From positions 4,508,329 through 4,572,328 of the forward strand of contig JAMKCF010000012.1 of NCBI GenBank assembly GCA_023634235.1: a stretch of 64,000 nucleotides of DNA, in the 5' to 3' direction. The notes under the pieces were generated by a model. It did no database searches. It saw only the letters and a program-made list of their open reading frames with translations, and was not told the origin of the DNA. Of this stretch, positions 1-10,200 are shown in pieces. Source of the stretch: Pisaster brevispinus (Eukaryota; Echinodermata; Asteroidea; Forcipulatida; Asteriidae). The translations under genes and the position numbers were made by a program. The number at the start of each line of letters is the position of its first letter. Position 1 is the first letter of the stretch.

Positions 1-1208
1 ATTGAGCCTGTAAACCAGCGGCTGTCTTTATCCGCAAGGATAAAGACAGGGGATCAGTCTAGAGATTCTGTCTCCTAAACAGCAAAATGTGTAGAAATTT
101 TGTCTGATTACGCTCAAGTTTCGCCAAAATGACAAAACAAACTAAAATACGGGTAGCTCACACTTCCTCCCCGATTCCTCTGTGCAGAATATTTTCATTT
201 ACAACAATTTATAATGTAAACATGATTTTTTTGAAATAAAGAGTAGTCCCTTTCTGGGCAAAGTATCCTTTTTTTTCAAGGGACACAACAAACATCTATT
301 GTCCATAACAAATCAAACATCGATCAATGGGATGACACAGTTATTTTTTCAGTAACTTGATCCAGAAACGTCATATTATTATTATAGGGCAGGAAGAATC
401 AATAATTTGAATTAACCCCGAAACGCCACACAATCAATCATGCCTGCTAGTTATGACACTCAAGTTTCGCCAAAATGACAAATAAAACTGAAATACGGGT
501 AGCTCACACTCAACTGATTGATCGATCAGCGCCGTGGGAAAGAGTAGGTGGGCAAACTCTGGCGAAATCTACATTAGATTTTAAAAGTGGCGGTATACGT
601 AAGCAAAAAAAACAACTGATTGCTGTAAACAAAAATGCTGGCTGCAGCAAAAAAGAAAAAAAGAAAAAAAAGCTCCTGAATGAACGGTTGCCATAAAATA
701 ACGGCCTAGAAGACCGTCTTTTGTTGCCGGCACCCGTCACATCGTGCCGGTGCCCTTCCGTTGCATAGTGCTGTCGTCCGTTGCGTTGTGCCGTCGTCTG
801 TTGCGTTGTGCCGTCGTCCGTTGCATTGTGCCGCAAACCCAGTATCGTCTAGTTTTCACTAAAACGGGCCCAACTCTAGTCTGATGAAATTCATGGGTAA
901 GTTGGATGTTGCGGTTATTAATAAAGAACAATTGCCAACCAATGCGCACGCGCAATGTACAATTGACCTATTTCATGGGAAGGGTGTAATTAGACTTTGA
1001 CCTCATTTAATTTTATATAACAATCTCAAGGTTTTTAAAACAATAAAAACACAGCGTCAAGTACCGTGCCACGGTATCAATCAATCAATTGCCAATCAAT
1101 AATCGCCTATAAAACCGTTGGATTTGGTAATCTGCAGCCAATTGTTTTGACTAACCAGGATTGACCAGAACTACCAGATGAGTAAATGCGGACGGTTTAT
1201 GTGGAAAA
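1..1208 (+). promoter_or_regulatory. 5' flank of lectin gene A1 (copy of the flank module)
   Basis: This is non-coding sequence upstream of the A1 start codon. It is a diverged copy of the flank module found upstream of B1 and B2 and inside B1 intron 2. It opens with a 12-bp perfect hairpin at 22-49 (CTGTCTTTATCC, loop GCAA, then the reverse complement). An A-rich stretch lies near 604-671 and a GTGCCGTCGTC-type short tandem repeat at about 745-835. Short open frames on both strands here are not conserved in the sister copies and are not called as genes. Confidence 0.6.
1092..1114 (+). promoter_or_regulatory. CCAAT and TATA boxes of A1
   Basis: CCAAT lies at 1092-1096 and TATAAAA at 1108-1114, 95 nt before the A1 start codon. 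If the TATA box is used, transcription would begin near 1140 and leave a 5' UTR of about 70 nt. The same position reads TACAAAA upstream of B1 (19149-19155) and B2, and the segment is missing upstream of A2. Promoter function is inferred from position and motif only. Confidence 0.45.
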
Positions 1209-4200
1209 ATGAAAGTCTTCGTGTATTTAGCGGCAATCAGCCTCGTTATAGTCCAGGTTATTAAGGTTAGTTCTTCTTCAAAAAAGAAAGAAAGTTGTTT
1301 TAATCTTTATTCTTACTGTATTGTACGTGACTTTGAAATCATCGGTGACATGGGCAAAGGCTTACGATCCAGGGGGCAGGGTGCAGCTGGCCTCCCAAAT
1401 TCAGGCAAAAGATTTGGGAACTTTCGAAAGGACCAAGAAGAAGAGAAATTTAAAGAGGAGATTTCCTACCCGGTATTAGAAATAGGTACTTATGATAGTT
1501 AACTGTGTAAATTTTCGGGCAAATGAATCCTTAATGCTACCCCCTTAAAGTGCCCATATGGGCATGGATGGCTAATGCGTAAAGCGCTCGCCTGTCAAAA
1601 CTGTGACTCATCGAGACTGGTCTTGGTCTTGAGACCAGTCTCGAGAACACATTTTTAGTGGTCTTGGTCTCGGACGGCCTCGGTCTCCCCCTCTGACTGT
1701 CGAGTTTTCTCCTCTAAAAGCAATGTTTCATGTTGGCCCCCAAAACGTCTTTCACAAGATATTTTTGTTTTTAAAACTAAACAGGCTGATGACGAGGATT
1801 GGGACGGTTTTGGAGAGGTGGAAGGCAGCCTATATCAACTCACACGTACGTATTAATTTGGGCAGTAAAGTTGGCACAGTGGTTCCCTCCTAGCCTTTTG
1901 TCAAGGCCTTCGTGGCTTGGACAGCTTCGTCAAGCCGCGATCCCAAGGGACTGGAAGGGGGAGACCACGCACGCGAGTGGCGAAGCCACGAGGACCTTTT
2001 CCAACTTGTTTGCGGTTGTAAATGTATTTCTTTATAATCTCGATTTTTGCTACCCAAACGGTAGCAAACGTCCAAACCAATCGGAAGTGACGAGGGTCAG
2101 CGGGTCGGCATACATTAAAAAGTTTTGCAATTTACCAAATAAATAACAAAATGGCGAACGTCTCGTCGTGTGTATCATCAGATACTTTTTTGCATACTAG
2201 TTATGAATAATGCATGTTTCATATTTTATGAATAATTCATCCGAAACAATGACCGCAAACAAGTTGGAAAAGGCCCTTGTGGCTCGCGCGCTTGGTCTAG
2301 CGTTCCAGTCGCTCCGCTTTTTACAAAGCTGTCCAAGCCACGAAGGCCTTAAAAAAAGGCAAGTTCCCTTCCTGCCTTTGCACCTCAGTTTGTGACACAG
2401 GTTCGATTCCCGGACAGGAGCCTTGCATGGGTGGATTGGGGTTACATATCCTATTAGATGGGCTTTCCACCCATCATCTAAAACTTGACACTTCTTTATC
2501 ATCTTCTCCACACATGTATCTTTAGGCCTCCGGGTTACAGTGATACTCACTTTTCAGGGTTCCTTAGTTTTATCTTCGTCAAAAATTGTTACTATGCAAA
2601 TAATGTCTTTGACGTAACTTATGTGAAGGATTTAGTTCCAAGCACAATATCCAAATACTCCCAAGTTAAAGGGAGGGTACCCTTTTGGTAATCACTCAAC
2701 AAATAAATGTCGACCATAAAACGTACTTGGTAATACACTTTACAGCTGTTGATATTAAAACGTTATTAGAAATTACCCCCTTTGAAGTAAAGAATTTCTA
2801 GAGAAGTAGGTAATTTTTCACCCCCAAAACGTTTAATATGAGAAAGGCTTCAGGCTCTCTCAGGCATCTGAAAGCAATTTTATGCACCAAAGGTGTTTTT
2901 TTTTTCATTATTTTCTTGCAACTTCGATGACCAACTGAGCCCAAATTTTCACAGGTTTCCTTTTTTACGCATTATGTCTGGGATACACCAAGTAATGATA
3001 CTGGTCTTTGACAATTACCAAAAGTATACACTGTCTTTAACGATAAGACTATGTCCAGAGGATAGCATTGGCTTCAATTGGAACTGGGCATCGCGGTTTC
3101 GACTGCAAATTGTACCAATCACTGCGCATGTGTTCTTCCAAATCTTGCCTTTCAACCAACAATTTGGTCCCTAAGAGGCTCATTTTAGTCACAGCCTCAT
3201 TTGTGACACCGAAACAAGGGTTGCGTTTTGGCGGGCTTACCCAAAGGCCGTTTCGGTTGGTTAGCAAAAACCGAAGCAAGTTTTGTGTTCTTCTACCGTA
3301 GATCTGAGATCCTCGGTGAAGATTTGTCAACTTTCAATGTACTGTCAAACGCCGATACCAAAACTAAAGTTAATTTGAAGTTCGCTGAAGTTCGACGCGT
3401 TGAGAACCAAACAGTAAAATTGTTTGCATGAAATTAATATAATGATACCCTTTGATTGATCCGAATATGTTTATATGCCTAAAACCAAACAAATACAGAT
3501 TTCAGTCTTTAAAATGGAACACGGTGTTAAAGAGGCTCTCCAGGGTCAAATTCAGTTTTGTGATGCATTCATTTTCCAATAGGAAAGTGAGGAAAGTGGA
3601 AAATTACAAGTCTCTATCCTCACGTTAAAACATTGTAAAGAGAGACTGTATTTAATACGCTTCCAGTTGAATTTTGTCAACATCCTTCAACAATGTTGTG
3701 ACAATGCATCCAGTTAGTTCATTCATGTATTTTGATGATATTCTATCGAAGCGGCATTGAATTTGACCATTTGACTGACGCAAAAACTCCCCTTTGAATT
3801 GTACAGACCCATTTGTTGTAGATACCCAAGCACGTCATTTTTCAAATTTTGTTCTGAAATAGAATCAAATGACAATTTACACCATTTTAACGTAAGGTTG
3901 GAGACTTGTATATCAAAAAGACTCTATCTTATTAAAAAAAAAAGAGTAAATATTAATTTTTTTAATTTGACATTGGAGACCCTTTGTAATACCAGCATAG
4001 CTGTCACCTTTTTTTAAATGTATTTTTTCTTGATAGCATTATCCATCGTCGGATTTAATACGGAACAAAGTTCGACCCACTCGAAACTCTACCCATCCTC
4101 AAAAGCTGTGGACGGGAACGTAGACGATGGCTTCTCTTGCACAAGTGAGTATGAGTGAATGAACATTTTATTTGGTATCATGTGCAGTTGCAGTTATAGC

Positions 4201-7200
4201 TGCACAGTTCTTTGTGTACATTGGATAATGCTTTGTTTGTGTTTAACCTTCTGTTTTTAAACAGTCCTATACTTTGCCCGAACTTTGGGACGGGAACATC
4301 ACAGATTCGAGCCAAGGGCTTGCCTTGATAGCCGCTTCCAGTGCCTCTTAATTCTTGATCCTCCCTTCGTTGATAAGGCATTATACGCAATGTCATCTCT
4401 CGTTGGTAATAACTCATACATCAACACAAACCTGGAGGGCCTGACCCACGCTTTGGCTCCGACTGCGCTGTTCTTGCTGAACATAGGACTGTAAATTCTG
4501 CTGGTGACAAATGCTTTCACTATAAACGCAGCTCCCAGACTTTGGAATGCACTGTCATCTCAAACCAGACCGCCAGACGATATTCAATCATCTAAGAAGC
4601 ACTTAGAAGAACACCGTTGATTTCAACTTTAGTGTTCCTGTTAGTTAATGTTTGATCATCCTTTTTCTGAAATGTTTTTATTACATGATGTCTCAAAGTC
4701 TTGACATCTTGTAGATATCTCGAGTTCTTGGGTCCATACCTTTTAAAAAGGCCCCTACAACTTATTTAAGCGCGGATCCTGGGGTGGTTCCAGGGAGCGG
4801 ATCCAGGAGGTGGATCCAGAGGGATCTGGACCCAGCCCCGCTCTTGATGACTTATTTCTGTTGTCTATTATTTGCTACCTGTTTTCTTTAGTTTTTGTCA
4901 ACTTTAAACTTGTACCACTCAATGATGATAACCCATGACTTCGCTACAGACCTTAGTTAGTTCATAACTTGCCAGCTTGCATTGTACCTTTAATCGCCGC
5001 AACGTTCCTGTAACTTTGTGGGATGTTTGTTTGCTTTGGGGTGTTGGGGGTGTTTGTTTGTTTGTTTGCTTTGGGGTGTTGGGGTGTTTGTTTGTTTGTT
5101 TGTTTGTTGGGTAGTCGGGGTGTTTGTTTGTTTGTTTTTTGTTTGTTGGGGGGTATTTATGTGTCTGTTTGTTCGTTGTTGTTTAGGGGGTTTGACCCTT
5201 CCCTCATAGAACAGCTTGATTCGCGCGTGTTTCGGTCAACTGAATTTGTGTTGTTCCACAGGCCGAGAACTACTTGTGAAAACACCGTTGATGTTTCTTT
5301 CTATCTTCCATAAGGATAAGTGTGTTTTGCTTGTTTTTAAAACAGAGGCGGATGATCGTCCGTTCTGGACAGTTCAACTCAACGAGGAACACTGTATCGG
5401 AAAGGTCACCCTTTTCAATCGTAAAGATTGCTGCAGTAAGTATTGCATTTAAAATTTTAAATTGCAATGTCCTTACCGCTTCTGGCAATATTTAAAAACT
5501 GTAGCTTTAATCTTCAAGATGATTATGGTTTGTAATCTAGTTTCAACTCACAGGAATTGGATTTTGGACGAATGTGTATTGGACTCGGTAGTTAAGGAAC
5601 GTTTGTTGTCCAGATGAAAACTATGTATATTTTACATCTACTCTTTACGTACATTATCGATGTTACTGCCACCAGAGGCCATATAAACCCCCTCTTTCTC
5701 AGAACCCTCTCCCCTCTCTCGCCCCTAAAAAAGAAAAAGAAAAGAAAACCATTCCATAATATTGATAGTTTGTTTTTTGTTTGAATACCTTCTGGAAAAT
5801 AAATACATACGGTCCAGTATATCAAGTATTAGCATTAACAGTATATATAATATAGACATAATGACTTGCGCTCCTTGCAAATGGTTTCTCTTAGTAAAAT
5901 ATAAAGTTCCTTCAAACAAAATGTGTCTGTGCCATACACTCAATGACTATATGTCTAGCTGCGCCAGTGGTCCTATGCCACCGAGCCACACAAACATTGC
6001 CAACAACATCAGGTCATTCATGGTCACGATCTCATGGAGCAGCTAGACCTGAAATTCCTTTTAAAAATTATTTTTAAAACCCTTTCCAAAAGTAAATTTT
6101 CTGTCCTAAATCTAAAATCGACGCATGTGCCCGAAGCTCAAAATTGCTTTGAGGCATTAGTGTTTTCAAATATACACCGGGAGAAAAAGGTAATTAGCAC
6201 CCCATTATGTTCCCATATTGTTCCCTATAGCTGGTATAGCAAGGGCAAAGGATGAACCTAATGATTATGGCCGCTCTATAATGTGTCCCATGACACCCAG
6301 CACACTGTCTATGCACACTCTTAAGGCACAATCTCCATGCATGTGGTATAAGCTCGTAGCAAACCTGCCCAGGTGAAATAAAGGGTGTACAAACTTTCCC
6401 CAACCTAGTAAAAACATTATATTATTCAACTAATGACCATCTCTAAGGACCATCTCGCTGGAGGTGACGTGTGACCATCAAACAAATCATGACTGTTCAT
6501 ATTTATGTGGAGGTGTATTCACACAGAAATATCCCAGAGGCAGATTATCCCCTGTACCGAAACACCCTGTTCTTAGACTGGTCCCCTGTCTTTATCCGCA
6601 CAAACAAAGACAGGTACTGGTCTTACAGGCCCATTGATGTAATTTGTTACAATGAATTCATTAGATAAACTTGCTGTGAGGTAAGCTTTCCATATCTGTG
6701 TTACGATTGGTCGAGGTTACGAGGTGATATAGTTTATCAGCTTGCACTTTCTGTCGTCTGCATGCAGCGTGTGCATTATGTTGTGTACATCATGTAGTGT
6801 TGTATTATTCATTACGTAATGAGAACATGTACGTGTGAATTGACTGCGAGTCTCCGTGTGAAATGAGTGCTAGGTCAAAGGTACATCTGGCAACATCTGA
6901 TTAAGTAGTGACATGGCCATTGCACACTGAGTGGCCAAAACGACTGAAACCTACGACACACACTTTTGTTTTTAACAGGTGGTCGTTTAAAGGATGCTGT
7001 GGTACGAGCCGGGCTCAGTCAATTCTACACTTTGAATGGACGGTGCGGGGTACCAGTGACACGTTACCATGCAAAGAAACTTGGCGGTATCCTTGATATT
7101 TACTGTGACCCACCATTGTTGGCGACTGAAGTCAACGTTGTTCTACCGAACAAACAAAGACTGCAGCTGCAGGAAGTGATGATTGAAGAGTATCCCATTC

Positions 7201-10200
7201 AACGGTGCCATCAACCAGAAAGTATGTCAGAAAGTACCACTCACAGACGGATTTTTCACTAAATTGTAAAATAGTTTAAGTTGCATCCCCTTCAGAAGAT
7301 CCCTACCTGCCGCTTCCAAGATTGTAACGTAAACTGTGGGCAATTCCTGACCATACGGCAGGATATGGTTGTATGACCTCTTACTGTTGCCCTGAACAAA
7401 GATACTGACATTGAGCCATTTTTTGAATCTTGCGGACACAACGCATAGCACTTAAACATTTACCCAGTCAGTTTCCCTTGTGGTTCATCACTTGACTATT
7501 AGATTTGGGTGAATCTGTCTGAATACACCCAAACAAAACACTTCACCGAATCTCAAAAATGCTAATTGATAGAACACTGGTACGTAAACCTGGAGGTCGC
7601 AGGTTCAAATCCTGCTCTTGGCATGTTTTCTTTGCTCACCCCAACATGTAGTAAAATAGTTGTAAGTTAGCGATGTTATTGTTGTGCTACACCACTAAAC
7701 GTCCCGCTACATGTAATATAATAGTTTTCAATTCTGAAACTCAGAGTAGGCCTTCGCATCCACTCTTATTAAACATTTTCAAAATGGAAGAGCTGAATTT
7801 GTAATAACAACGTAATTAATAACAATCACAATAATAACAATTACAATCAGTTTCACCTATTGATCATCAGATTATGAAGAGCGGAATAATTACTATTACG
7901 TAACAAAAATACAATTTTCAATCAATGGGAATTTATGAGAACAAAGAGAAAACCAGATGGTACCCGTTCTGGCACGAATAAGACATATTCGAATGATGAA
8001 GTGTGTGTACAGTCGTCGATAATAGTTTGAGATGTTTTAATGAGAAATAATAAGCTGCAAATTTATCTCTAAACCAGGGAGACTCTCTATTCTGAATGAC
8101 CCGACCGAACAAAGCTCTGGATACAATGATCGCAAGTTCCCACCGGAAAAGGCTGCCGATGGTTTCATTGGCAAGGTTAAAGGTATAGGTTTCAGCCACA
8201 CCGGTAAGTGAATCCGCTGGACGTTGAAGAAACCCTTCTAGCATGCCGTATTAATCCCACTGTCCCTTGGGGGATCAGGATGAGTGCGGTTGGATACTGT
8301 CACTAATCGACCCCCTTGTCACTATAATCCATTCACCCATATGCGGTTAGCTATATTTATCCTTTTGCTCGGTCGCACTGCCTCACCCACTGCCTCGTCC
8401 ATAGGCGCTGGTATGGTCTTGGATGAAATCATGTGACGTAAGCTTTCCATGTCTGCGTTATGATTGGTCGAGTTTACGAGATGATTTAGTTTGTCAGCTT
8501 GTTTTTGCAGTATTGATCGTCAGCTGCATGCAGCGTGTGGTTAATGTTGTGTACATCATGAAGTGTTGTTTAATTTACTATGTAATGTGAACATGTACGT
8601 GTGAATTGATTGCGTGTCTCCGTGTGAAATGAATGCTAGGTCAAAGGTACATCTGGCAACATCCGGTCTGGTTGGTATCTGGCGTTATTCACGAGCCTCA
8701 AGTGTGACGTCAGATTTTCGGGCTACCGTTCAGACAGTCTCGAGTGAGCTTGCGCTGTACAATGAAGATGGCGCTGGCTCCTGTTAATGTATACTGAAGC
8801 CGAGAGTACCCGAAACGTGCCGAGCGCACTCGAAAATGTCCGAACCGCTGTAGGTGTTAATATTTGGTGATTTCTCCCATGAATCAGGGGAAGTAGAGGT
8901 AGACCTGGGATTAGTCACGTCAAAAAAGATGAAGAAAGGGCAATGACGTTCAAATGTTTGTGGGTTAGTTTTCATTAAATGATTTTCCTAATGTTCTATT
9001 CAAAATATGAATAATCATTTCGCAGGTTTGGAGACTGATCCGTGGTGGAGAGTAAATCTTCAAGAAACGCATTGCATCAGTAAAGTGGTTTTGTACAACC
9101 GTGCTGATTGCTGCAGTAAGTATATGGCAAAAAAAAACCTATTTCACTTTCATGCTTTTTTTTCCCTCTTCAGTTGAATCTGTCATTCAACTTCACTTTG
9201 AGGCATGCACATTTCATAGCATTATATTCAATAGGAGGCTTTGGAACACTAGGTGGCAGCAGACTTACAAGGTAAATTTCCAACGTTTTCTGTAATTCTG
9301 AGCATGCTCACATTACCAAGAACAATGGATTAACCTGATAAGTCTGCTGCCACCTATCGTCCAAAAAGTCCCCCATTGAACCTATATACACATGGACTGG
9401 CAGTGAGGTCTTTAGAGCACGCCTATGCCCCCTAGTTTCTGTGAGTGACATATATAATGAAACAAGAAAATTAACTTCTCATGGTTTTATTTCTAAACTG
9501 TTTTATTTCAACAATTAACCCATAAGCAATTAAATGATAAGTAATTCAACAATAAAAGGAAAGTTTTTAGTTTCCCCGGATTCAGTTTGTTTAGTTGCTG
9601 TTCGCATCATTAGAGGGCGCTTTATTAATAACAAAAAAGTGAATTGCCCGGTTCGGGAACTATTTCCCGCAAAGAATGTGCGCGCGATGTCTTGGTTCGC
9701 GTCTAGTTCACGGTGGTGCAAATCTCATGTACTAGCCTAAAAAAGATAACCCCAGGTGACCGTCTTTCAGCCAATCAGAATGCAGAACTAGCAAGAGGTG
9801 TGTTATAAAAGGCGCTTTTTTTAGCCATGCGAAACCGGTGTGGCAGGAGATTCTGTCCCCCTGGAGATTCTGTCCCCCCATACGATGAACTGTGTACAAA
9901 CTTCTTCTGATAGTGCTCTCTTTTGAATCAACCTCCTTCATCCCATGTTCATTTCCCATTATGGAGACAGAATCTCCGGGGGACAGATTTCCCTATGACA
10001 CCGGCATTTTGCAGAGTAACGTTTGGTGCAACTGGATTCAACTGGAATAACGAAACGTTTAAATTGGCAATAAAATCGCTGGGAAAACCTATATCAATAG
10101 TGATGTTAAAGATAGAGCAGACTGTGAAAGAAACAGTTTCAGTAAGGTCTTCCATTCAAATGATAGAGAAATAAATCTTGATTGAAATCATTCGGTAATA

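Larger units (their letters stand above)
4037..7221 (+). other. A1 F-type lectin domain 1 (exons 3-5)
   Basis: Exons of 108, 90 and 243 nt, all in phase 1, encode residues of about 40-186. The sugar-site positions, aligned with eel agglutinin by the spacing X-26-R-6-R, are Cys74, Arg101 and Arg108. The His expected first is therefore Cys (FSCT). The R-K-D-C-C-S-G-R motif is otherwise intact and includes the vicinal Cys pair. Fucose binding by this domain is doubtful. Confidence 0.75.

Noticed and set aside
1209..1502. 97-aa frame reading from the A1 signal peptide through the donor
   Set aside because: The extension lies in intron 1 and is not preserved in B1, A2 or B2, whereas the donor and exon 2 are.
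5018..5313. Cys/Val/Leu/Phe-rich frames
   Set aside because: They are translations of the TTTG microsatellite.
7561..7623. Functional tRNA gene
   Set aside because: The T arm and B box are good, but the anticodon arm is deleted and the total length is only about 63 nt. A SINE head or tRNA pseudogene fits better.
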